This document shows positions 31,937 through 44,396 of a stretch of DNA of 64,000 nt, one piece after another. The stretch comes from Hyphodiscus hymeniophilus (taxonomy: Eukaryota > Ascomycota > Leotiomycetes > Helotiales > Hyphodiscaceae), in contig VNKQ01000007.1 in the NCBI GenBank assembly GCA_016508695.1, positions 1,736,001-1,800,000 of the forward strand, in the 5' to 3' direction. The notes beneath the pieces were generated by a model that searched no databases, was not told where the DNA came from, and saw nothing but the letters and a program-made list of their open reading frames with translations. A program made the translations under genes and the position numbers. How positions within the stretch are numbered: the first letter of the stretch is position 1; each line of letters begins with the position of its first letter.

Positions 31937-34593
31937 TTAGACAATTATAAGGGGTTCCATACTCGGGATCATCCGCATCATCTCCCCATCCATCATCTCG
32001 TCCATATAACATTCCCCAACCAACTGATAAGCCTCTCCCTTCTCCTCCTTCCTCAGAACATACGGCGTCTTAGCCCCCGCCAGAATAGCCACCAAATCAC
32101 CCTCCCTCGTCCCCGGCGGCACCATCCCCATGAATCCCTTCCTACTAACGCAAAACCTCCGATTCTTCGCACAGAGCCCCATGTACGTCCCCCAGATGGC
32201 GAATTCGGTTGACGTGGGACCCAAGTCTCGCGGCAGGGCGTGTCCTTTCCCCTCGCGCTGGAGAAATCGATGCACGAGCCGCGTAGAGCTTATCCAATTG
32301 TCATAATCCTCACCGATAGCAGCGGGAGCCGGGCGGGAAGAAGGCGTCATATCGCCAATGAGAGTGCGCCAGAAGGCTTCCTCTACTTCGAAGCGATGTT
32401 TTGGCGAGTGGAGATGGGCGAGCCTGAGAGCGGTGTCATGCCATTCAACAACGGCTGCGATCTGAACGGGATCGAAACGCGAGCCGTATGTTTCTATTTT
32501 CTGGCCTGGCTCTTTCTTGGTGCCTTTCTCCGACATGTTGCAAACTTCTGTCACTTCTACAATCTCGTCTACGCATGCGCCAGCGATTGTCAGGATGTTG
32601 GTGTCTGAAAAGCTGAAGTCGGGCTTTGAGAACCCGGACGCATAGTACTGGGTTTGGTCATAATGGTTGTGTAGAGGCTGGTCTAGTGCTGTGGCTCGAG
32701 GAGGACACGTCCAGTCGGGTACCCTGCTCCTCCGAAACTCGCATCAGTATTGTACTCGAGGTAAAATGAGTAGGATTTTGGAAGTGCATCTCGGGGCTCC
32801 AATATTTTTCTAGACATTTCGAGAGAGTCAAGACTCTTGAGATATCGGGAAGGGGGTTTCTACTCTGAGAAGTTGACTTACCATGATGGAAGATCTAGCA
32901 CTGCTGGCGAGGCTGGAGATGAACTTGTTCCCCGTGAGGTGCCTCGATCGCCAATACCTGCGTATCCAAGTAGAGCCAGTGGATGCTTAGTGCCCAGCAC
33001 GTAGTGAGCAGCTTCTGTATATACTGTTCTTGTATCTTTGTTATAATCTGGCCGAATGAAACGCGGGGAGTCATCACTAGCCAGTCCTAGCATCGAGTAT
33101 ATCTTGTCTCTGGGATCCGTGGCGTTGAAGTCGGCACATTTTGTTAGCAGCAAGCTGAGCGGTAATAGTGAGTCCATTTGCAGCGCTTTTGACGTGCAAC
33201 TTGCATCGGCGTTTCGATTCAGCGGGTTTAGCCAGAACAGGAGATTGTTCCTGCGTTCCCTGATCTTGGCGGTATCATTGCGAATTCTCACCAGAACATG
33301 GAAAAGGTTGGTATTCTGCAGATCTCCATTTCGTCCTCCACCGGCCAGCGCAGCAGCCATCTCGGGCTCCTGGAACGAGTTCATCACTTCCAAAACTGGC
33401 TGCCACTCGATAGGCTGGTTCTCGTACAAGAAGGTGATCTCGCGAGCCACCGCAACTTCTTGTATGATCCATACGCGAGAGAACCAGGGGTTTGCCAGGA
33501 AGTCGGACAATGCCGACAAGCGATAGACGCGATGAGAGCGGTCCTCTCGTTTGACAGCCTGGGAAAGATCGTAGCCCGAGAAGCCGTAGTAAGTGATGAG
33601 ATCGCTAAATTCGCGGATGATGTCTACGGCTACCCGCTCGTCTTGGATATGCCTCATCACCAACTCCACGTAATGCTGAAGTCCCGTGGGTTTCGGTGGC
33701 CCTGCTAACCAGACTACGACTCTGGTTGCGCTGGAGTATATCTCCTTCATCAGGCCTACTTGGGTGCTCTTCTCATCTGCGTTCGACTGGTTGATACAGA
33801 CATAGTCGATCCATACCAGCCTGGTTCTGTACCAAAGACTACAGCTATACAGCGCATTGTATGTAGCAGCCGTGGTTTTAAGTGGACGGCCATTGACGAT
33901 GATGCTGTGGGTTTTCGCTGAATTACCCCAGGTGTAGGAAATCGCCTCGAAGGGGGGTGTGGAAGAGATGAGTTTTGGGGAAATTGTTGTTCGGACTCCA
34001 GCCCATGGCACCCATCTGTGGATTCTCAGGAGTCGAGTCTCATTCCGCCCTGCGTTGGAGCTTGATGCAAGTGGTTCTTCTGGATACTTGAAGGGCTCTG
34101 CTTCTCGAAGATTTCGTCGGCTTGCCATCCACTTTTCAACACATGCAGCGATGAGCCCAGCAAGGAAGATAGCGAAGAGTGTCTGAATAGTCGAAGACCT
34201 TGCTTGCCAAATAAGTCGAAGTTTTCTGTAGGTCCACCTCACTACATCCGGTGAAAAAGCAGTGACGAAGTGCAGAGCTGATGGCCTACTGGTGTTCCAC
34301 GTGCCTTCCAAGACCATCTGAAAGCTCGGTGGCTTGTCCGACCGCTGCTCCCTCATTTTCTCCCTAAGGAAAGGCAGCATGATCCCCCCCAAAGTCATCA
34401 TCCATCGGGGAAAAGTCCAGCCAAAATGATGGTATATGCCAGCTATGACTGCGAAGAACTCCAAACTCGGGGTGTATCTGCGGAACGAGTAGCCGGTCGG
34501 GCCATGATAGAGATTGAAGAAAATGCTGTGTAAAGACCCTGGATTTTCCCGTACAATGTGCCTCCGATTAAATCCTCTTTCATCATAAGGCAT
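31937..34593 (-). CDS. HET-domain (heterokaryon incompatibility) protein
   Basis: Two exons, 34593-32882 and 32723-31937, give 832 residues. Splicing the 158-bp intron joins LDLPSW to VPDWTCPPRA, so what look like two ORFs are one gene. The HET domain starts at about 215 with FEAISYTWGN, continues through TAATYNALYSCS and WIDYVCINQSNADEKSTQV, and ends with ATRVVVWLAGP. Other HET features are LADFLANPWFSRVWIIQEVA-like residues near 365-385 and TDPRDKIYSMLGLA near 500. The N-terminal 210 residues are unusual and include a probable membrane segment at about 134-152 (rich in A, I, L and F). HET proteins trigger programmed cell death on non-self fusion. Which allele system this belongs to cannot be told; no NACHT or WD repeats are present. 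Confidence 0.9.
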
Positions 34594-35392
34594 ATTGCAG
34601 ATTGGGATGAATGAACGAAGTCTGGCTTCCGTTAACCCGAGATCTGAACAATCCCCTCAATTGACCTTGAGCAGGCAAATTAAGGTCCCGGGTGAGACTT
34701 CGCACTCTGCTCGGACGACTCCCTTGAACCCCGACCCAAAGAAGAGTCCTCTGCGTTCTCCTTAAAATGGAATAATAGATAGCTCACTGGTTTACTTGGT
34801 TGATGTTCTTTTTGAAGAGGGAAGCGAGGTAACACATTGACATTCAGCTGAAGCTGTCGGCGAGCCTTGTATGCGCGCGTGGCGTATTCTATTTTTAACG
34901 CCTGCCTTGCAGTCATCGTTGAAGCGTAATGTTGCGGACCTTAAGACTTTCATATCAAGGAAAATCAAATACAAACAACAATCAATGTATCCTTCCATTC
35001 TCATTCATGCTATGGAGATATCGGGAACAGGTAAGTACATCATCTCCTGTAATATACAGCGAATACGCTATGTTCCCAAGCCGGAAATGTTGGAAGGCAC
35101 ACGCTTCTGTGCTAATGTGCAACGCAGTAATGGGGATGTTGCTATGCGAAGTCATTGCTATCGGTATATCACCTTGTGCATGTCCTGGTCATCTCGCCAG
35201 GTATCCACACTCGTATTTATGCCTCGTCCATTCATCAAAGACAAGATCGAAGGCGAAGCGTAGGAACATTGCTCGTCAAAGCCAATCTGTGCGCCTCGAC
35301 CCAGTGACTCCGCCCAATGCAAAACATACTCCCGCCAATGCGTAGGTAAGGAAGTCATCAAGACGTAAAGAAAAAGTCCATGCAGAGACCAA
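34594..35392. other. Intergenic region upstream of the HET gene
   Basis: An 800-bp spacer between the HET gene start and the SCH9 stop codon. Short overlapping frames exist on both strands, none gene-like. Confidence 0.5.
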
Positions 35393-38156
35393 TCACAAAT
35401 CGAAGTGACCGCCGTTGAAATCCTCATTGGTGCCGGTCTTCACAATCCCGCTCATGCGGTCGCCACGCCCGCCACGTTTGTCAGGTAAGTCGAAGGGGTC
35501 CTCCCAGTCTTGGTCGCGCTTCTCGTCTTCGTCCATGTCATCGTACTCGTCTTTGACTGATCGGCCGATTCCTTGCATGTGCTCGTCCATTGAGCTCTCA
35601 TCAACGAATGTGAAGCCTTTGAAGTTGGCCTGCATGCCTGGGGACAGAGGAGTTGAGGTTGCAACACCGGCAGCGAGAGCTGCTGCTCGAGCATTCAGGG
35701 ACGATGCACCGTTCAAAGCATTGGTAAACTCTGGATCGAAGTTCGAGGTATCGGTCTCGGACTTCAACTTAGGCTTGAAAGGAGGTGTGACAAGCTTCTT
35801 CGTCAAATCCACCCAATCAATGTCAGCAAAGAATGGATGGCGCTTCAACTCTTCGGCATCATCAGTCGCTCCTAGTCTGTGTTTTGGATTCCGGTTCAGA
35901 AGACCCTTAACAAAATTGCGTCCTTCGGTAGTCAAGGTGTCTCTTGGGAAGCGCACCTTACCAAAGGCGATATTCTTGTACATCTGTTGAGTGTCTTCAG
36001 CATAGAACGGGCTCCAACCGCAGCACATTTCGAAAACGAGAACCCCCAACGACCAGAAATCGACCATCTTCGTATATCCAGCTTCATCCAGTAAGACTTC
36101 AGGTGCCAGGTATTCAGTTGTACCGCAGAATGTATTGGTCGTGGCGTTCTTTGTCAAATTCGCCTTCGATAAACCAAAATCACACAAGGCGATATGGCCA
36201 TTTGCATCTAGCAGGATGTTTTCTGGCTTTAGGTCGCGATACACGATATCGTGCATGTGGAGGTGTTGGAGAGCGAGAATAAGCTCGGCGATGTAGAACT
36301 TTGCCCTCTTCTCATCAAATCGACCTTCTTTCTGTAAGTGCCAAAAAAGTTCTCCTCCAGACATGTAGTCCGTAACGAGATACAGATCCGTAGGCGTCTG
36401 GAAAGAGAACTTGAGTCCAACAATGAATGGTGAATCCGCCATCGCCGTTCTGACGAGAATGTTTCTTTCTCCGACAGTATGTGCAACCTCCTTCTTCTGA
36501 ACGATGACCTTCTTCTGGAGAACTTTCATGGCGTAGATTCTCTTCGTGTCCTTCTTTCGAACTTGGTAGACCTGTCCAAAAGTGCCCTTTCCGATAAGCT
36601 TCAAGATCTGGAAATCTTCAGGTCCATAATGTCTCTTCTCTGTCCGTTGAAAAGTGATCTCGACGTGGACTTCTCCAGGGAGGCCACTTTCAACGTCGTT
36701 TCTGCCTCGAAGTGGATACCAACCTCTCACTGGCTCCGGATCATTCTCCATCAGTTTAGCTTCAAGATCGACGTGACCAAGAAACTCCTCGTTCGCAGTT
36801 CCTCTATCATATATGGTGATATTGACACGAGCATCAGCGCCAACAACATCGCTAGAGACGGATTAGTGGATTAATCGACCTTGGCCATGGGCATACTCAC
36901 AAGACAGCTTCAGTATCCCATTTCGGGTTGGTGAACGATTTCCGCCCTTTGATTTTGAAATCTCTGTAGTCCGAAAGGCTCGTGTTGCTGCTTTGTCGAC
37001 TCTTCATTGGAATTGCCATTGGCCGACCTGAGTCACTTCCAGACCGCATGATGGGAATGCCTCCCATTGGGATGCTAGCAGACGAATCCTCTTTATCGTC
37101 TTCCTCGTCGTCTCGGGGACCTTTAGATACGAGCTCGTTTCGCTGGAAGACCGCTACGACATAGGGGTCTCTGCTCTTCCGGAGACCTCGTGCCTCGTTG
37201 ATTTTGACTGTGAGTTTGCCTTTCGGGACTGTGACCGCTGCTCCGCTGGTCCCAGCCGATAGTTGAGAAGAGATTGGTTCGCTAGTTTTCGGTTTGCCAT
37301 TCTGTCCAGCTGGAGGATCTGAACCATTACTGGCGTCCGATTTTACCGTTGTGTGTGATAAAGCGCGGGTTGGAGTTGGAGGAATACTCTTTTTACGCGA
37401 TGCGTCATCTGTTAGCTTCTTGAGCCTTTCAATTGATGGGGACTCGTGAAATTCAGAATTGATGCGTGAGTGAATAGGAGTGCTTGGTGTAGTGGCGGGG
37501 TAACGATCGGAAGGGTTCGAGAAATGAGCAGCATGGACATTTGAAGCTGTCACAATGCTTGAAAGGGGGTTCATTAAAGAAGGCCTCCGAGCACTTGACG
37601 GAATTGATTCCGATATACTCTTACGATGCGCGGGAGGAGCTCCTTTCCTTACACTCGCACCATCACCTTCAGAGCTACCTTCGCTCAGAGTCAAATTGTG
37701 CACCGATGGTGTCTGAGAAGTGGGCGGGGTCGGGTAGGAGTGCAAGGTACTCTTCGGTGATCTCTCGGGTGCTCGAGGAAGCTCTTTCCGCTCATGTGAT
37801 TGGAGCGGCAGAACTCCTCCATCCTCATCGTCGTGCTCACTTGCAGTCTCATCTTTTGAGTCTGGTGTCACTGACAAGAGGACGTAGTCGCCCGCCATTT
37901 CTTCTCGGTGATGAAAAGGAGGAGGATCTTCAGCCTCAGTGCCAAGTGCAGGGGTTTCAAGTGGCTCGGAATTGGGACTTTTAGAAGAACCTGAACCAAC
38001 CTGAGCACTAAAGAAGCTGTGCATTATTCCAGGCAACCTCTTGTCCGAAGGATCAGGCTGTGGTGTTGCGACACCGGAACGTGGGGTATCGGAGTCGATG
38101 TGATCGTTGCCGTCATCTTCGGTTCTACCATTACCATCTGAGTCAGTAAAAGCCAC
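35393..38156 (-). CDS. SCH9: AGC-family serine/threonine kinase Sch9 (5' end not fixed)
   Basis: This nutrient-signalling kinase acts downstream of TORC1 and is the fungal S6K/Akt-like enzyme. Exons 38156-36901 and 36851-35393 join in frame across a 50-bp intron. The first 300 residues are S/P/T-rich, with RSGVATPQPDPSDKRLPGI near the start. A C2 domain follows from KGKLTVKINEARGL to YDRGTANEEFLGHVDL and is cut by the intron. The kinase domain has GKGTFGQVYQV, AMKVL (lysine), YRDLKPENILL, CDFGLSK and TFCGTTEYLAPE. The AGC tail has the turn region and an FKGFTFVDESS hydrophobic motif. The coding frame is open at 38156 but begins there with GTG. The first in-frame ATG is about 44 codons in, so an upstream exon holding the true start is probably missing from this model. 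The region 38160-39060 looks like a long leader. Confidence 0.9.
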
Positions 38157-40423
38157 TTTGAAAACATCGCAAAACGCGGGAGGACAGAAAAGAGCATTTC
38201 CAAAGTGTGTGTGTGACTGAAGAAGAACAAGGAATAAATGTCCAGACGTATCCCAGAGGTGGATAAAAGGCTGGTATCAAATTTTCCTTTTCACCATCAA
38301 CTGGGTCTTTCTTTCGGTGCAAATACTGCAAAAATAGCCCTGTGTCCATGTTCTTTTCCCTTTCTAGACGCCATTTGCACCACTCAGATAGCGGTTCGAT
38401 AAGCCCGGTTACTGCCGACCCCTCGTCACTTTCATGTGCGAGGACACTCGTCCAAACGAGCTGAAAAGGCACAAATGAATCAAAATCTAAAACTGTGAGG
38501 AGAGGATCTCTGGACATATAGCAATCGTCTGATCTGCGAGACAAGACTTCCAGCGCAGAGCGTATCGTGTATATATGCAATGTAATCGTTGGCCGGTCGC
38601 ATGTGAAAAACGCAAAAAGTGTGGACATTTTTGCCATCGTTCGTACCTTGTCATCAAAGACTGCGTTGCTTGCTTCAAGAGATCCATCTCGCCAGCCATC
38701 GCATGGAGCCCGCTTCCAGAGTCTCAAGTTCCGTGTTCGTGTCGAGACGGTGAGTTCGTGTCGGATGTGGTTTTCGCGGGAGAGGTTGATCGCGGTGCGG
38801 ATTACCTGCGACGAGTACAGTTAAGTTCCCTCGGATTCAGAACAATCAATCTGCAAGGGGTCAGTGGCGAGCGGCGTTGGAGGCTCCGCCCGTCTCGTGG
38901 CCGTCAGAGGAGATGTGAAGTTTTCGACGATGGGATGGAAGGCTTTGAAGGTTCGAGTGGGTTTGTAATGTTGTTGGAAGAGAAATTGCCGGAGGCGGTT
39001 CTACGTCAACGATACCGCATCGCCAGGAGAGCGTCGCCTACCGTAGCCCGAAAAGTCCCAGCTTAGTGCAACTTTTCAACTTTCCAACCTTACAACAACG
39101 TTCAACCACGCAAACGTCCACCTGCACTCCCCCACTCTACTGCTGCTGGAGAGGTGCAAAGGCTGACTCGAGGGGCGTGGATCCGGCTGTATGGACGACT
39201 TTTGGCCGACGGTTTGAGATTGAGGATGAGGACGCCGATGCGGTCAAGAACAGGGCTTTGGCGGTGGGATCTGGCTGGCTCTGGTCGGGCTTCAACGCTT
39301 GCGCAATAAAGTGTTGTCGGGCGTTGCAGGATGGTTGAAAAGTCATAGTTCGTGTGCAATGAAGACCAGACAGAGCTCGGAGGGCAGGCAAATGCTCGGT
39401 TGCACTGGGGCTTTCTTTCAAAAGGCAAACAACAAGAGGGCTGTGGGAAGGGAACAAGTCCACAAACTTGAGCTCTATTGATTTGATGTAGCTTGCCAGG
39501 GAACCATAAAGCTGTGGAAGCAGGATTGATACGTCTTAGACGTCATTCAGCTGCGGATACGACCCAGAGTGACAGATAAAGTACATCCCAGATTATTCCC
39601 CTTACACAAGCCAAGCAAGACAGGGCAAGGCCTATTTATGGGAACGCTGCATGGCAGGTCGTATTACTCCGTATCAAAGGTTGCATTGTGACACCCCATA
39701 GATCTGTCCCTGGCCATACCACAGCCCCGACGCGAAAGCTGCATATCAGCCTCGTTTACGACAGACTTGCTGCTGAGAGGGCTGATGTAACACGACCGGC
39801 CATTTTACACACACACACACCCGCAGCTATGGATGCAGTCAGGCGGTCCGAGTCGCAGATATGATATACATAAATGTATTAGGTGTGATCAAGTGGCTGA
39901 CTGACAGCTCTTGTCTGCTACCTTGTATGGCAGCTCGACCAAGTACTGCCAATCTGCATCTCAGGACCCGAGGGTCTTGACTGTGACCATAGAGATTCAT
40001 TGACCAAGATGTGAAGCTCTGGATGTTTGTGACTTGGAGAGATATGGCCTATCGACGTTGAGATCAACTTTTGAAAGAGGGCAGATGGAACGCCAGTGCT
40101 ACATCACAGCAGTGTGGTAGCAGTCGCCCAATGAATTTTTAATTAGCCCTCAAAGATACTTGAATCCTGAAATAGTTCATATAGACTGTTTTCATTTGAG
40201 TTTTGGAGATATGTAATGTCACTCCTAAGAATTACTGTGAGGCGGTGGCGGGCAACGGCCCGGCTTGTCGGAGTTTGACACCCAGCTGAAGCGACCTCAA
40301 AGCCTTACAGTAGCGCCATATTCCTGAGCTTCACCAAATCGCGTCTCCCTCGCGACAGACAGACACGGCAGCTTTCTACCATCAGTAACGTCAACAACTC
40401 CAGAGTATTCCCATACCACTAAG
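38157..40423. other. Divergent intergenic region between SCH9 and RSC7
   Basis: This 2.27-kb stretch should contain the SCH9 leader and missing first exon, and the promoters of both genes. A CA run is at about 39810-39821. Several mid-size frames are open around 38143-39066 on both strands, but their codon patterns do not agree with a single gene. I support no gene here. Confidence 0.45.
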
Positions 40424-42064
40424 ATGGGCAGACGACCAGGTAGAGCTGCGGCCAAAAATGCAGCTGCTGCATTGAGTAAGTTGTCCAGCGCAACCCTTCC
40501 GGCGCAAGAAAATCCAAAATTAACCCTACGCTCTTTCCAGAGAACACCCCACAGAACTACGATGATGGAGAAGACGAACCAATGATGGATGCGCCCTCAT
40601 CAGATGTTGGCACTCCTCAGGCTGATGAGGAACATGCGGAAGATGAGGAGGAGGATGGCGATGGAGGCCTGGAATCCGAACCAGCTACGGCCCCGACAAC
40701 ACCTCAGCCAGATCTTCCTCGGAAGAAACGACTGGGTCGACCACCGAAGAACAAGCCAGCCGGATGGGACACTCCACTTGATGATTCTGAGAGAACTCCC
40801 CACAAGAGAGGCAGAGGCCGAGGCGGATTTGGCAGGGGTGGTGGACGATGGAAGAACCGAGGTGGACCTTCGCACGTTACGCAGCAACCTATTGATAAGG
40901 AAGGCAACATGATGGATGTGGTCAACGATGAAGTGGACATGCCAGAAGATCCAGATGGAGAAACCAAGGTCTCCAAGCTTGGGCACCTCCAGGGCGATAG
41001 AGAGTACAGATGCAGAACCTTCACCGTTTTTGGCAGAGGAGAGAGACTTTACATGTTATCCACCGAACCAGCAAGATGTGTTGGTTTCCGAGACAGCTAC
41101 TTGTTCTTCACCAAGCACAAGCGACTCTACAAGATCATCATTGATGAAGACGAGAAGCGGGACATGATTGAGCGAGAGCTCATTCCCCATTCCTACAAAG
41201 GCCGTGCGATTGGTATCGTCACAGCTCGATCAGTCTTCAGAGAATTTGGCGCACAGATCATAGTCGGAGGAAAGAGAATCATCGATGATTATGAAGTCGC
41301 AAAGGCCAAGGCAGAAGGAGTAGTCGAAGGCGAGCTGGCGGATCCAAATGACACATTCAAGGTTGGCGAGGAGTACAATAAGAATCAATATGTGGCTTGG
41401 CACGGCGCAAGCTCTGTATATCATTCGGGTGCACCGACTGTTCCACTCCAAACTGGCAAAGTCATGGATGGAAAGAAGAGACGAGTCATGATCAACGATG
41501 TCAACTGGATGTACGAGCATGCTCGAGAGTCGAGGTATGTAAAAGCTCTCTAGGCTTTGAGAGTAACCCTAACAATACCACAGTCGATTCAATGCTGCTT
41601 TGGGAGCTATTCGTCGTCAAAATCTTGACGGGTTGTACGACGTACACACCAATGTCATGCAATATCCCAAGACCATGCAGCCAACACATGCAAAATGGGT
41701 TCAAATCAACGACAATGCAATCGAAGCCAACGGCCATGCCGATAATCAAGTCGATGAAGTCCCTAGCATGTTCCCACCCGTCAAGCCAATCTATTCTCGA
41801 AACTACATGATCGTCGACACTGCATACGAAACACCCTCTTACTCGAACCTCGGGGTCCCGGGCCCAGATGGTGATGTTTACGACTTGGGATTCAATGGTC
41901 TCTCTAGCATCTCTGACGATATTAAAGCAGAGCTACCTCCTGAGTGTTTGGCGGCTTTTGAAAAAGCTTTGGGGAGAGAACTGGAATGGAAGAACAAGTG
42001 GAATACAGAGAGCACTGATGCTCATAGGAAGCCACCTATCATTGACAAAGGTCTTATCATGTAA
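40424..42064 (+). CDS. RSC7: RSC/SWI-SNF chromatin remodelling subunit Rsc7/Swp82 family
   Basis: A nuclear structural subunit of the RSC/SWI-SNF ATP-dependent remodeller. Exons 40424-40475, 40541-41534 and 41584-42064 give 508 residues, with 65- and 49-bp introns. The N-terminus has MGRRPGRAAAKNAAAALK and an acidic stretch, then an AT-hook-like core KRLGRPPKNKP near 85-95 and an RGRGRGGFGRGGG repeat. The Rsc7/Swp82 domain runs from YRCRTFTVFGRGERLYMLSTEPARC through FTKHKRLYKIIID and PHSYKGRAIGIVTARSVFREFG, to MYEHARES and NAALGAIRRQNLDGLYDVHTN. Length and order match filamentous-fungal homologues. Family assignment is firm. Confidence 0.93.
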
Positions 42065-42825
42065 TATTAGGGTGGCAAAAGTTACACACTTGTGTGATGG
42101 TTGGATGGGATTTGAGGCGAAGGCGTTCTAGTCTCGTAGGAGCGAGATATCCTGGCGTTGAGACAGGAAGATATTGCTTTTGATAAAAGCCTATTATGAA
42201 AGACAGGATCAAAATTAAGTCATTTTACAATACTTGATGGTTCAAGACTTGAAAGTGATGTGATTGTAAAGCTTATCGTTCGACTAGAATACAGTCCTTT
42301 AATAGATCCTGATGTGACTTGACCGAACGGTTGACCCATCGCTCCTCTGAATATCGCTTGTTTTAGGTTGGTAAAATGACACTAGAAGATGATCAATATT
42401 CCCGGTCTAATAATACGCATTGGCCTTGGTTATGACGATTCTACCGCTGGCACGTTTTGAACAATTGGAAATCTAATATATCTCTTTATCATTCAACAGT
42501 TTATTAATGACTGAGATGGACATCTACATACGGAGAGATTCAAGGATGGTTTTTTTATACAGTAATTGAAGTCCTTGAGGTTGGCCCATCCCATGATGAT
42601 GTCGACTGAATGTCGACCAGGATTGGATGCGGGAAAGGCATAGAGTAGGCGACGGCCAGAAGGAGTGACTCAACGACACCGCAACCTCAAAATTTCACAG
42701 TGATCATAACAACCATCAGTACAAACCAATAAGCCAAAGTTCAAGCAATATCCCGTCTTCACCACACTTCCCAGATTAAACCAAACTCAAAGCTGATCCA
42801 ATTCCACCCAATACAAACCATCAAT
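42065..42825. other. Intergenic region between RSC7 and the deaminase gene
   Basis: A 760-bp spacer on the same strand, with the downstream gene's promoter at its right end (A- and C-rich from about 42700). Nothing else is seen. Confidence 0.5.
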
Positions 42826-44396
42826 ATGTCTCCTCGCAACGACACCTTCCTCAGCCTCTGCCTTTCCCAGGCCTCTTTGTCACCCCTGCACTACCGCCAC
42901 GGCTCAATCATTATTCGAGGCGGTAAGGTAATTGGTCAGGGTTTCAACACTTACCGTCCGGGTTTCGATGGTGGTGCACTTAAGTCTGGTGTTTTGGCTG
43001 CTGGTGCGGCCGATGGTCTTGCTGTCAAGGAGCTCAAGGAGAGGTTGAAATCGAAGGGAAAGGAGAAGGAGATGTTTAAGCGGGACCAGGAGAAGAAGAA
43101 CCAGCAGGACATGGGTACGTTTACGCCGTTTGAGGGTACGGGTAATGTGGGCAATGGTCACAATGCCAACACTCCCCTCTCCATGCACTCTGAGATGATG
43201 GCGATCCGCTCGGCCCTCTCCCTGTCTTCCGGCACCCAGTCTTCTCAGACCAGCGCCCGCGCCGCCGCATACTATCAAAAACCGTGCTTCAAGTTACCGG
43301 GTGATTCTAAAAAACGGAAAGCTCGAGCACGGGGTCTCAAAGCCTACGCCGAAGCCGTCCTCGCAGAAGCAGCTCCTGCAAACATCACCACTGGCAAGGC
43401 CTCCGGTGGCAAGTACTCTGGTTCAACGCAGGGCTTTGAATCCGGGGCATCTCGATCAGATCAAAAAGCCCAAAGTGTACAACGACAACGGGTTCTACCA
43501 CGTGGAGGAGCAGCTGAAGGAGACGGATGTTTCCGCTTCTTTGAACGAGAAGAAGAGTATCGCGAAACACCGGAAGGAGAAGAAGTACGAGCCCAAGAAT
43601 GGGTATCAGTACGATGTGCCCTGTCACGGGGTTACTCACAAACCCTATCAACATAATCGCGAGCTGGTGAACTCGCAGTCTTTGTCCCTGAGTATTGCCA
43701 CCTGCATACGGTCGCCTGATATAGGCCCTACTCGCTCCAAAGAAAACGTGCTACGCTCGCAGAAGCTTTCCCCGAAGGTATGAGACCTCGCTCCATTTCC
43801 TTACACTATGCTAAAACGAACATGCCTAGCCACCAAAGAAGATACCACCCATTCCTTCCAACCCCCAGCAACTCCTCATCACCAAGAACAAAAGCACCAA
43901 CTCAAAGCCGGACGTAACAGCTCGAACCAAGGATCTCCGCCTCAAAGGATCCGATCTCTACGTTGCTCGTCTGGGCTCTTGCAATGCAACTCCGCCACTC
44001 CCACGAAGATCACAGCACAAGCCAATAGATCCCAAACCTACTCTCCCAGCGCCATCGCCAAAGTCCGAGCCTACATCTCTCTACGACGAACTCTCGCCAA
44101 TCTCGAGAATGCCATCTCCTCTTACCACTTCAGCCTTTGATGTACCACCGGCTAGTCAGCCCGAGATCCGCCCCTCTCGACCCTGTTACCGTTGCGTGAG
44201 CGCCATGGACGCTGTGGGCATCAAGAGAGTATTTTGGACGAACGCAGATGGAGAGTGGGAGGGTGCCAAGGTCAGGGATTTAGTGGAGGCTTTGGAGATG
44301 GGGGATGGTGAGCCTGGGCATGATGATGGCGGGAACAAGGGCATCTTCGTCACCAAGCATGAGGTTCTCATGTTGAAGCGGATTATGGGTTTCTAA
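42826..44396 (+). CDS. Cytidine/deoxycytidylate deaminase-like zinc enzyme with an apparent frameshift
   Basis: A hydrolytic deaminase of the CDA fold is predicted. The zinc ligand and proton-shuttle pair are in MHSEMMAIRSAL (H121, E123), and the two cysteines in RPCYRCVSAMDAVGI near the C-terminus. VKELKERLKSK and TKDLRLKGSDLYVARLG are further coding-like segments. A large low-complexity insert separates the zinc halves. Coding runs in one frame from 42826 to about 43430. From about 43435 the frame with coding-like codons is shifted by one base, and it continues to 43777, across a 52-bp GT-AG intron (43778-43829), to the stop at 44394-44396. No canonical intron near 43430 corrects the phase. 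One base too many near the GGG at 43431-43433 would account for it. The product would be about 505 residues. Sequencing error, a young lesion or an unusual intron are all possible. Confidence 0.72.
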
